Assembly: GCA_964650525.1 (NCBI GenBank)
Contig: CAZYUA010000023.1
Coordinates: 1-64,000 of the forward strand
Source: UBA1413 sp964650525
GTDB taxonomy: Bacteria; Bacteroidota; Bacteroidia; Bacteroidales; Prolixibacteraceae
Length of the DNA: 64,000 nt
Reading direction: 5' to 3'
Positions within the stretch are counted from its first letter, which is position 1, and the number at the start of each line of letters is the position of its first letter. Under the pieces are notes generated by a model that was given only the letters and a program-made list of their open reading frames with translations, searched no databases and had not been told where the DNA came from. Positions 53,801 to 60,579 of the stretch are shown in pieces. A program made the translations under genes and the position numbers.

Positions 53801-53819
53801 TTTCGAGGATTTACGAAAT
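53801..53819 (+). promoter_or_regulatory. ArsR operator-like inverted repeat 2
   Basis: ATTTCG-N8-CGAAAT (53800-53819) lies between arsR and the downstream ars genes. Arm spacing and the 11-bp right side CGAAATGAATG are identical to the copy in front of arsR. It begins a tiny 20-codon ORF (53818-53880) of doubtful reality. No exact -7 element is nearby. Confidence 0.5.
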
Positions 53820-53933
53820 GAATGAAGAAAGAATGAGTCAGCCAGAATTGGGTAAATCAGCACCAGGTAGAATCGCATAACAAAGAAGGTAACATAGAGA
53901 AATTACACATCACAAATTTGAAATTAAAATACC

Positions 53934-54173
53934 ATGGAAATTAAAATTCTCGGAACGGGGTGCCCCAAATGCAAAACTCTTGAAAGAACTACCCGTGATG
54001 CGGTAGCTGAGTTAGGGATCGATGCCGACATCACGAAGGTGGAGGATATTGTAAAAATCATGACGTATGGGATTCTGCATACACCCGGACTTGTTGTGAA
54101 CGGGAAGGTGGTTTTAAGCGGCAGGCTCCCCTCGCAGGCCGAAATCAGGGAAATCTTAAGTAAAAACCAATAA
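53934..54173 (+). CDS. Small thioredoxin-fold disulfide protein, ArsE-like
   Basis: A 79-residue redox-active disulfide protein: MEIKILGTGCPKCKTLE carries the CPKC centre (Cys10, Cys13), followed by ILHTPGLVVNGKVVLSGRLP with the cis-Pro typical of thioredoxin folds. It is followed after 12 bp by the ArsF-like gene and then ArsG. Family knowledge: arsE-arsF-arsG operons in some bacteria reduce and export aromatic or methylated arsenicals. By position and size this is the ArsE counterpart, but small thioredoxins of this type also occur outside ars operons. Confidence 0.85.
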   Translation: MEIKILGTGCPKCKTLERTTRDAVAELGIDADITKVEDIVKIMTYGILHTPGLVVNGKVVLSGRLPSQAEIREILSKNQ

Positions 54174-54185
54174 AAAACGTTGAAA

Positions 54186-54599
54186 ATGAAATCTGTGAAA
54201 CTGTTTTTCATTTTTGTTCTGCTCATCCCTGTTTTGGCAGCCAATGCCCAAACGGGTAATACCAACGATGGGGAGGGGCAGATAATCGAAGCCTACTATT
54301 TCCATTTTACGTCACGGTGTATGACCTGCCGTACTGTTGAGGAACGCGCCCGTGAAAACCTTCAGGACCTCTATCCTGAGATGTGGAAAAACGGAACACT
54401 GACGTTTACGGCCGCTAACCTGAATGAAAAGGAGGGTGAAAAGCTTGCCAAAAAACTGGGGGTCTCTGGTCAAACCCTGATGGTTGCAAAGGGGAAGAAG
54501 CAGATTAACCTTACCAATGAAGCATTTCTCTATGCTGTCACTAATCCGGAGAAGTACAAAAAGACAATCAAGGAGAAGGTAGACGAATTGCTGAAATAG
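54186..54599 (+). CDS. arsF: ArsF-family protein (organoarsenical/nitroaromatic reduction)
   Basis: A 137-residue exported protein from the ATG at 54186; a TTG two codons earlier is possible. A signal peptide (KSVKLFFIFVLLIPVLAANA) precedes a thioredoxin-like domain with YYFHFTSRCMTCRTVEERAR (Cys45-x-x-Cys48), LNEKEGEKLAKKLGVSGQTL and KKQINLTNEAFLY. This matches the ArsF family described as part of a nitrophenyl-compound/organoarsenical reductase. It lies 3 bp before arsG. Inferred role: periplasmic electron delivery in reducing substituted arsenicals before efflux. Confidence 0.85.
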   Translation: MKSVKLFFIFVLLIPVLAANAQTGNTNDGEGQIIEAYYFHFTSRCMTCRTVEERARENLQDLYPEMWKNGTLTFTAANLNEKEGEKLAKKLGVSGQTLMVAKGKKQINLTNEAFLYAVTNPEKYKKTIKEKVDELLK

Positions 54600-54602
54600 C
54601 AT

Positions 54603-55301
54603 ATGGAGTTTTTAACCGGATTATTGGAAAACAGTTCCCTTCCCTGGGTGACCGCTCTCGTACTGGGACTGATGACTGCCATCAGCCCCTGTCCGCTGGC
54701 CACCAACATTACCGCAGTAGGGTTTATCAGCAAGGACATCGAGGACCGCAACAGGGTATTCCTGAATGGGGTGATGTACACCCTTGGAAGGGCTATCACC
54801 TATACCGCCATTGCTCTGGTCGTTTTCTTCGGGGTGGACCAGTTTACATTTTCGGGTGTTTTCCAGAAATATGGAGAGCTGATCATTGGTCCGCTGTTGC
54901 TGATCATCGGTTTGTTTATGCTGGATGTGATCAAAATGAAATTCCCCGGTCTCACCGGACTGACTTCCAAAATGCAGGAGAAGAAGCATTGGGGGGTCTG
55001 GGATGCCATGCTGTTGGGAATCGTCTTTGCCCTGGCGTTTTGTCCCTACAGTGGGGTGCTCTACTTCGGAATGCTCATTCCTCTGACGGTTTCCAGTGCC
55101 TCGGGATTGTACCTGCCTATCATTTTTGCCATAGCCACCGGGATCCCCGTTATCGTCTTTGCCTGGATCCTGGCTTATACAGTCTCAGGGATTGGGGCGG
55201 CCTACAACAGGGTGAAAACCTTTGAAATATGGTTTCGCCGGATTGTGGCCATCCTTTTTATCGGGGTGGGGATCTATTACATCATAAAGATTATTCGATA
55301 G
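54603..55301 (+). CDS. arsG: ArsG-family permease (DsbD/CcdA-like)
   Basis: A 232-residue membrane protein with six spans, related to the transmembrane domain of DsbD/CcdA. Cys30 (AISPCPLATNI) and Cys147 (LAFCPYSGVLYFGM) are the conserved membrane cysteine pair. Family knowledge: ArsG exports trivalent aromatic arsenicals in ArsEFG systems; the CcdA-like core also suggests electron transfer to ArsF/ArsE. Tight spacing to ArsF (3 bp) supports joint function. An alternative reading is a pure thiol-redox transporter. Confidence 0.87.
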   Translation: MEFLTGLLENSSLPWVTALVLGLMTAISPCPLATNITAVGFISKDIEDRNRVFLNGVMYTLGRAITYTAIALVVFFGVDQFTFSGVFQKYGELIIGPLLLIIGLFMLDVIKMKFPGLTGLTSKMQEKKHWGVWDAMLLGIVFALAFCPYSGVLYFGMLIPLTVSSASGLYLPIIFAIATGIPVIVFAWILAYTVSGIGAAYNRVKTFEIWFRRIVAILFIGVGIYYIIKIIR

Positions 55302-55602
55302 TCATTCCATAGTCTGAGAAAGAACGGTTTCTCCTCCCTGATCAGGAGGAGTACCCCACTCCACCATTATCCAAATAACACTTTTACTGCGGGAATATCC
55401 GGGTGGATTGGTGGGAGGAGGTTGAAGATCATTATACATTTTTCAATAAGGAAAGATCTAAAAGAATATGAACTGTTCCGCCGCAATCAGAGGGGTATCC
55501 GGATAGATTACGCAATGTATTTTGCACCTCAAAGTGGCGGGGAACGAAACCCCTGGAGATGAATAATTAAGAACTTCTTCAGAATACCGAATACTTCAAA
55601 CC
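55302..55602. other. Intergenic gap between arsG and the ArsP-like gene
   Basis: About 300 bp. The only structure seen is an inverted repeat CTCCTC...GAGGAG around the palindrome CTGATCAG (55331-55351), without a T-run. It could be a weak terminator or processing hairpin after arsG. No gene is seen. Confidence 0.45.
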
Positions 55603-56943
55603 ATGGAAAGCAAAAAAGAATATAAAATCCTGATTTGGATCGCAGTAATCTTCGCGGCTGCCTTTTTCCTGCCGATCGAGAGTACCCGTTTCAACACGGC
55701 GATAGCTGCCACCTTCGACCTGGTGAAATGGTATGCCCGGGAGCATGTGGTGTTGTGCCTCTTGCCTGCCTTTTTCATTGCCGGGGTGATTTCGGTATTT
55801 GTCAGCCAGGGTGCCGTGTTGAAATATTTCGGCGCCAATGCGAAAAAGTGGCTTGCTTACACTGTGGCTTCTGTTTCGGGAACCATCCTGGCTGTTTGCA
55901 GTTGTACGATTCTGCCTCTTTTCTCCAGCATTCACAAGCGGGGGGCAGGACTGGGACCGGCCATTGCGTTCCTCTATTCAGGTCCGGCCATCAACATTCT
56001 GGCCATCATCCTGACCGCCAGGATCCTGGGATTTGAAATGGGGGTTGCACGGACCATCGGTGCGGTGACTTTTGCCGTCGTCATCGGCTCTATCATGGCA
56101 ATTATTTACCGGAAGGAGGAAAAAGTCAAGAAAGAGGAGCAGATGAATTTCGAAGCTCCCCCGGAAAAACGGCCCATGTGGCAAACCTCCCTTCATTTTT
56201 TTACGCTGGTTCTGATCCTGGTCTTTGCCAACTGGGGAGCTCCTTCCGCAGAAACGACCACCGGCGCCTGGTATTTTATATGGGCCAACAAGTGGTATAT
56301 CACATCTTTCTTCGGTTTGGTTTTGGGATACTCTCTCATCTATATCCTGAAAATCAAATGGCAGTGGGTGGTGGCAGCCATCGTGGCCACGGCGATATCT
56401 GCAGTGCTGTCCTTTTCCCTGATCGAAAATGGCAAACTGGCCCCGCTGGTGCCCATGATCGTGGCCATCGCCGCCCTGAGTATCATTACCCTGCGCGACC
56501 AAAACGATCCTGAAAATAAAGAATGGACCCTTTCAACCTGGGATTTTGCCAAGCAGATCTTACCCCTGCTGGCCTTTGGGGTGGTGATCGCAGGTTTCCT
56601 GCTGGGATCAACGCACGATGGTATTTCCATCCAGGGAGTGATACCCAACGAGTGGATCTCCGCCCTGGTGGGCGGCAATTCGTTGTTTTCCAACTTGTTT
56701 GCATCGGTTGTCGGCGCTTTCATGTATTTCGCCACCCTGACGGAAGTTCCCATTCTGCAGGGATTAATGGCTTCCGGTATGGGCAAGGGGCCGGCCCTGG
56801 CCCTGCTGCTGGCCGGTCCTTCGCTCTCCCTGCCCAACATGCTGGTGATCCGTGGGATCATCGGAACCCGTAAAACCGTGGTTTACGTGTCATTGGTGAT
56901 CGTGATGGCCACCATTTCCGGATTGATTTTCGGAGCCTTGTAA
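55603..56943 (+). CDS. arsP: ArsP-type permease (DUF318 family)
   Basis: A 446-residue membrane protein with 10-11 spans. Typical of the permease family are AVCSCTILPLFSSIHKRGAG (Cys99, Cys101), AIAFLYSGPAINILA and a second half with TLTEVPILQGLMASGMGKGP and LLAGPSLSLPNM. A charged cytoplasmic loop (KEEKVKKEEQ) joins the halves. Family knowledge: ArsP exports trivalent methyl- and aryl-arsenicals; other members move other metals or thiol-linked compounds. Being located between ArsG and Acr3 supports an arsenical substrate. Confidence 0.85.
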   Translation: MESKKEYKILIWIAVIFAAAFFLPIESTRFNTAIAATFDLVKWYAREHVVLCLLPAFFIAGVISVFVSQGAVLKYFGANAKKWLAYTVASVSGTILAVCSCTILPLFSSIHKRGAGLGPAIAFLYSGPAINILAIILTARILGFEMGVARTIGAVTFAVVIGSIMAIIYRKEEKVKKEEQMNFEAPPEKRPMWQTSLHFFTLVLILVFANWGAPSAETTTGAWYFIWANKWYITSFFGLVLGYSLIYILKIKWQWVVAAIVATAISAVLSFSLIENGKLAPLVPMIVAIAALSIITLRDQNDPENKEWTLSTWDFAKQILPLLAFGVVIAGFLLGSTHDGISIQGVIPNEWISALVGGNSLFSNLFASVVGAFMYFATLTEVPILQGLMASGMGKGPALALLLAGPSLSLPNMLVIRGIIGTRKTVVYVSLVIVMATISGLIFGAL

Positions 56944-56987
56944 GCCGAGATCTGAAGTAACCTTACCAATTTGAGCTCAATACGCAA

Positions 56988-58031
56988 ATGAGTAAACTTC
57001 AAGGTATTTCGTTTTTTGACCGTTACCTGACCCTTTGGGTAACTATTTGCATAGCTGCCGGAATCGCAATCGGAAAACTATTGCCCGTAATTCCGGAGAC
57101 GATGGAAAAACTGGAGTATGCCAATGTATCTATCCCTATCGCCATACTGATCTGGATTATGATTTTCCCCATGATGCTGAAAATTGACTTTGGAAGCATT
57201 GTCAATGCATTAAAAATGCCGAAGGGGCTGACGGTTACCTTGGTCGTTAACTGGCTTATCAAGCCTTTTACCATGTTTGGAATTGCCTGGCTCTTTTTTT
57301 ATGTCGTTTTCAGAACCTGGATACCCGCAGAAACAGCCAAAGAATACCTTGCAGGAGCCGTATTACTGGGTGCCGCCCCCTGCACGGCCATGGTTTTCGT
57401 CTGGAGCCACCTCACCCGCGGCAATCCGGCTTACACCCTGGTTCAAGTCGCCATCAACGACCTGATCATCCTGGTGGCCTTTATTCCGATAGTTTCTTTC
57501 CTGCTAGGCGTCAGCGGAATCGCCATCCCCTGGAATACGCTCCTCCTGTCGGTTGTACTCTTTGTGGTGATTCCCTTAGTGTCGGCTATGCTGACCCGTC
57601 GGTTGGTTATCCGGCACAAAGGATTGGAATTTTTTAATCAGGTTTTCCTTAAAAAATTCACCGGTACCACCATCTCCGGATTATTGCTTACGTTAATCAT
57701 TATATTCTCTTTCCAGGGCGACGTAATCCTGAAAAATCCGTTCAGCATTCTGCTGATCGCAATACCCCTGGTCATTCAAACTTTTTTTATCTTTATTATC
57801 GCTTACGGCTGGGCCTACCGCTGGAAAATTCCTCATGACATTGCCGCTCCCGCGGCTATGATCGGCGCCAGCAATTTCTTTGAACTTTCAGTGGCGGTAG
57901 CCATCGTGCTGTTCGGGCTGAATTCGGGAGCCACCCTGGCCACCGTGGTGGGCGTACTTGTCGAGGTACCGGTCATGCTCACCCTCGTGAGAATTGCCAA
58001 CAATACCAAATCCAAATTCCGACAAAGTTGA
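56988..58031 (+). CDS. acr3: Acr3 arsenite efflux permease
   Basis: A 347-residue, ten-span carrier of the bile/arsenite/riboflavin transporter superfamily. Acr3 features are the N-terminal FFDRYLTLWV, IWIMIFPMMLKIDFG, the TM4 motif AVLLGAAPCTAMVFVWSHLT with the essential Cys132, and Glu326 in VLVEVPVMLTLV. It exports As(III) using the proton gradient. It lies 44 bp after the ArsP-like gene and 6 bp before arsC in the usual efflux-reductase pairing. Confidence 0.96.
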   Translation: MSKLQGISFFDRYLTLWVTICIAAGIAIGKLLPVIPETMEKLEYANVSIPIAILIWIMIFPMMLKIDFGSIVNALKMPKGLTVTLVVNWLIKPFTMFGIAWLFFYVVFRTWIPAETAKEYLAGAVLLGAAPCTAMVFVWSHLTRGNPAYTLVQVAINDLIILVAFIPIVSFLLGVSGIAIPWNTLLLSVVLFVVIPLVSAMLTRRLVIRHKGLEFFNQVFLKKFTGTTISGLLLTLIIIFSFQGDVILKNPFSILLIAIPLVIQTFFIFIIAYGWAYRWKIPHDIAAPAAMIGASNFFELSVAVAIVLFGLNSGATLATVVGVLVEVPVMLTLVRIANNTKSKFRQS

Positions 58032-58037
58032 AGAGAT

Positions 58038-58466
58038 ATGAAAATCCTCATTTTATGCACCGGAAATAGTTGCCGCAGCCAGATGGCCCATGGCTTTCTG
58101 CAGTCGTTCGATCCCAGGCTGGAAGTATTCTCTGCCGGCACGGAAGCCTCCGGAAAACTGAATCCTAAGGCTGTGGAGGTGATGAAAGAAGCAGGTATTG
58201 ACATCAGCCATCACACCTCTGATTCTGTCGGTTTGTACCTGACTGAAGAATGGGACTACGTGATCACCGTGTGCGGTGGGGCCAATGAGAACTGCCCGGT
58301 ATTTTTGGGCAAGGTGAAACACCGCCTCCACATGGGATATGACGATCCTTCGCATGCTGCCGGAACTCCGGAATTTATCGAAAGCGAATATTACAGGGTC
58401 AGGGATGAGATCAGGGAAGGATTCCTGAAATTCTACCGGGAAAAATTAAAAAACAAAACAATCTGA
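58038..58466 (+). CDS. arsC: Arsenate reductase, thioredoxin-coupled (LMW-PTP fold)
   Basis: A 142-residue reductase of As(V) to As(III). The P-loop ILCTGNSCRSQMAHG contains Cys7 and Cys12. The second Cys pair, Cys79 and Cys86 in VITVCGGANENCPVF, has the spacing of the redox relay in the thioredoxin-dependent S. aureus-type ArsC, so all three catalytic cysteines are present. It is 6 bp after acr3. The hgcA gene begins 83 bp downstream on the same strand. Confidence 0.96.
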   Translation: MKILILCTGNSCRSQMAHGFLQSFDPRLEVFSAGTEASGKLNPKAVEVMKEAGIDISHHTSDSVGLYLTEEWDYVITVCGGANENCPVFLGKVKHRLHMGYDDPSHAAGTPEFIESEYYRVRDEIREGFLKFYREKLKNKTI

Positions 58467-58549
58467 AAATCAGCTTGCAGCAGAGCCAGCCAGGTGGCAT
58501 CATGATGATTGATATGGGTTAAAAAATTGCATAAACTGTTCAAGAAAAA

Positions 58550-59674
58550 GTGAAATATCATTACGAAATGGGAACTGTCGATACCCCTGCAGGCAAAGTT
58601 ACCAGGGTTGCTACAAAATTAACCATCCCGGATATCCTGAATACGATCAGGGTACGCTGGTCGATCGGAAGGATGAGGTACATGGTCAATCCGGGATTGT
58701 ATGCCGTGGGCAACCCCACAGAAATATCGGATGTTTTTGTGACGGCCAACTTTAAATTATCCTTCGATCATTTACGAAAAAGCTTAGAGGGAATCGATGG
58801 CTGGATTCTGGTATTGGATACCAAAGGGATCAATGTTTGGTGCGCAGCCGGAAAACGGACTTTTGGGACTAAAGAGCTTGTAAACAGGATCAAAGCTACC
58901 AGGTTGGATGCAATCATTTCGCACCGGCGGATCATCCTACCCCAACTGGGTGCAGTGGGGATCTCAGCACACGAAGTTAAAAAGCTGACAGAACCGCAAG
59001 AAACAGGAAAATACATCTCCAATTTCAAAACATCACCGATATCGCCAGCAAGCTTCTCACCAGACGGTTTAAAGACCAACAGCGGTTTTCATGTGGTATA
59101 TGGACCAGTTAAGGCCAAGCATATCAAGGAATTCATCGAAAATAAGTATGTTGCAACCAGTGAGATGCGCAGGGTTACCTTCACGCTGTCTGAACGTGCC
59201 ACACTGATACCTGTTGATCTTGTCTCAGGAATCAAAAAATTGCTTTTTGCCCTTGCATTGTTCATACTATTGTCAGGTTTAAACAGAAAAGGGATTTCAT
59301 TTCAAACGGCAGTTTCGACAGCTCCTGGTGTTGTTTTGAGAATAGGATTGGCTTATCTCGCCGGAATAGTCATCACTCCTCTGGCACTTCCGTATATTCC
59401 GGGCCGCAGCTTTGCATTGAAAGGGTTTATTTCAGGTACCTTCGCATTTATTATGGTATTGATTTTTTCAAATCCTTCGATATCTTTCATTGAACCAATG
59501 GCCTGGTTCCTGATTATGACATCCATTTCTTCTTTTATGGCGATGAATTTTACAGGCTCTTCCACCTATACCTCAATCTCCGGGGTGAAGAAAGAGATGA
59601 AGGTTGCAGTACCTTTGCAGATTCTGTTTGTATTCGTCGGATTCATCCTGTTTCTGATCAGTAGATTTCTTTAA
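58550..59674 (+). CDS. hgcA: Mercury methylation corrinoid protein HgcA
   Basis: A 374-residue protein, GTG start at 58550 (ATG at 58568 is an alternative). The N-terminal corrinoid domain has VRWSIGRMRYMVNPGLYAVG, VTANFKLSFDHLR and the diagnostic cap-helix motif NVWCAAGK (95-102; Cys98 is the predicted cobalt ligand), then FGTKELVNRI, SHRRIILPQLGA and FHVVYGPVK. The C-terminal part (~229-374) has five membrane spans, as in HgcA. Family knowledge: HgcA carries the methyl group passed to Hg(II), with HgcB recycling the corrinoid. The cap motif and membrane domain rule out the soluble CO-dehydrogenase/acetyl-CoA synthase subunit CdhD. An extra ~32-residue segment (146-177) lies between AHEVKK and SGFHVVYG. 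The gene follows arsC closely. Confidence 0.97.
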   Translation: MKYHYEMGTVDTPAGKVTRVATKLTIPDILNTIRVRWSIGRMRYMVNPGLYAVGNPTEISDVFVTANFKLSFDHLRKSLEGIDGWILVLDTKGINVWCAAGKRTFGTKELVNRIKATRLDAIISHRRIILPQLGAVGISAHEVKKLTEPQETGKYISNFKTSPISPASFSPDGLKTNSGFHVVYGPVKAKHIKEFIENKYVATSEMRRVTFTLSERATLIPVDLVSGIKKLLFALALFILLSGLNRKGISFQTAVSTAPGVVLRIGLAYLAGIVITPLALPYIPGRSFALKGFISGTFAFIMVLIFSNPSISFIEPMAWFLIMTSISSFMAMNFTGSSTYTSISGVKKEMKVAVPLQILFVFVGFILFLISRFL

Positions 59675-59685
59675 ATACCAGGGAC

Positions 59686-59985
59686 ATGTACAGATTTGAG
59701 TATTTAAAAAATGTGGTAACCCTGGAACTGGATCAGGGAAAGTGCAATGGATGCGGAATGTGTGTAAAGGTTTGTCCGCATGAGGTTTTTAGTCTGAAGG
59801 GAGGGAAAGCTTTCATCATGAACCGCGACCGTTGCATGGAGTGTGGCGCATGCGCGCTCAACTGTTCCATGCAGGCCATTTCCGTTCATTCGGGAGTTGG
59901 CTGTGCTGCGGGAATCATTCAGGGATTTCTTAGAAATTCCGAACCTGATTGTGATTGTTCCTGTGAAAAAACGAAATGTTGCTGA
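59686..59985 (+). CDS. hgcB: Mercury methylation ferredoxin HgcB
   Basis: A 99-residue 2[4Fe-4S] ferredoxin. Cluster motifs are C20-x2-C23-x2-C26-x3-C30-P and C50-x2-C53-x2-C56-x3-C60. Cys73 (SGVGCAAG) corresponds to the extra conserved HgcB cysteine, and the protein ends in the vicinal pair Cys98-Cys99 preceded by further cysteines (CDCSC). Family knowledge: HgcB reduces the HgcA corrinoid and its extra cysteines are thought to shuttle Hg(II). It starts 11 bp after hgcA, the invariant gene pair for mercury methylation. Confidence 0.97.
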   Translation: MYRFEYLKNVVTLELDQGKCNGCGMCVKVCPHEVFSLKGGKAFIMNRDRCMECGACALNCSMQAISVHSGVGCAAGIIQGFLRNSEPDCDCSCEKTKCC

Positions 59986-60027
59986 CAAAATGCCGGTAGA
60001 AACAGGTATCTGAGCATTCCCTAAGTT

Positions 60028-60035
60028 TATTTTTG
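60028..60035 (+). promoter_or_regulatory. -7 element after hgcB
   Basis: TATTTTTG, an exact TAnnTTTG match 12 bp before the ATG at 60048, so the metal-efflux genes start a new, nearly leaderless transcript. Confidence 0.5.
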
Positions 60036-60047
60036 TTTTCTTTGTTA

Positions 60048-60485
60048 ATGTATCCTGGAAAACCATTGAAGAAGTTTGCAGCCTTTTTTTTTATTCTTCT
60101 TGCCAACATCGTTTTGCTGGCACATACTGTATTTCCGCATCATCATCATGGGGAAAGGGTTTGTATAAACCAGTTACACCACCACGACTCAGACTGTAAC
60201 TCATCCACCTATCCTTCTGATTGTGAGCATGATCATGGTTCCGGAACTCCGCTTTCCAATTGCTTTTTTAAACAGTTGGTGGTTATTCCGGCTGGTCAGA
60301 GCAGGGTGGAACCTGCCATTTTATACCTGGAGAGTTATACCGGTTGTATGATCCTTCAGCCTTCTTCTCAGTGTGAAATGCCACTCACCCATTTGTCCAG
60401 GGTGCAACCATACCCCAAGGATTCCCCCTTACTCCATCTTTTTTTAGATTTCGCCAAGCCTCTTCGCGCCCCCCCTGCTGTATAA
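60048..60485 (+). CDS. Histidine/cysteine-rich exported small protein
   Basis: A 145-residue protein from the ATG at 60048 (MYPGKPLKKFAAFFFILLAN), with a signal anchor reaching HTVFPHHHHGE. A His/Cys/Asp-rich stretch follows: HHHDSDCNSS, DCEHDHGSG and later NCFFKQ. It resembles small His-rich proteins (DUF6769-like) that precede CusB/CusA-type efflux genes in Bacteroidota. Inferred role: periplasmic metal binding for the RND pump downstream. A tie to Hg chemistry of hgcAB next door is possible but unproven. It begins 62 bp after hgcB under its own -7 element. Confidence 0.75.
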   Translation: MYPGKPLKKFAAFFFILLANIVLLAHTVFPHHHHGERVCINQLHHHDSDCNSSTYPSDCEHDHGSGTPLSNCFFKQLVVIPAGQSRVEPAILYLESYTGCMILQPSSQCEMPLTHLSRVQPYPKDSPLLHLFLDFAKPLRAPPAV

Positions 60486-60499
60486 ATTTCCCATTTTTC

Positions 60500-60548
60500 G
60501 GATATCGGGAGCATCAGTAAACCTGGCTTGCGATATCCTCCCATTCCG
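60500..60548 (+). promoter_or_regulatory. Inverted repeat before the RND adaptor gene
   Basis: GGATATCG (60500-60507) and CGATATCC (60541-60548) are perfect 8-bp arms separated by 33 bp, ending 31 bp before the adaptor ATG. A possible operator or mRNA structure. Confidence 0.35.
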
Positions 60549-60579
60549 TTGATTTTTGAAATTTTTTACAGCAATTCCT

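Noticed and set aside
56988..58031. Acr3 as a bile acid:sodium symporter
   Set aside because: The Cys motif GAAPCTAMVFVW and adjacency to arsC identify the arsenite branch.
58550..59674. HgcA as a CdhD/acetyl-CoA synthase corrinoid subunit
   Set aside because: The NVWCAAGK motif, the five membrane spans and the adjacent HgcB ferredoxin are specific to HgcA; no acetyl-CoA pathway genes are nearby.
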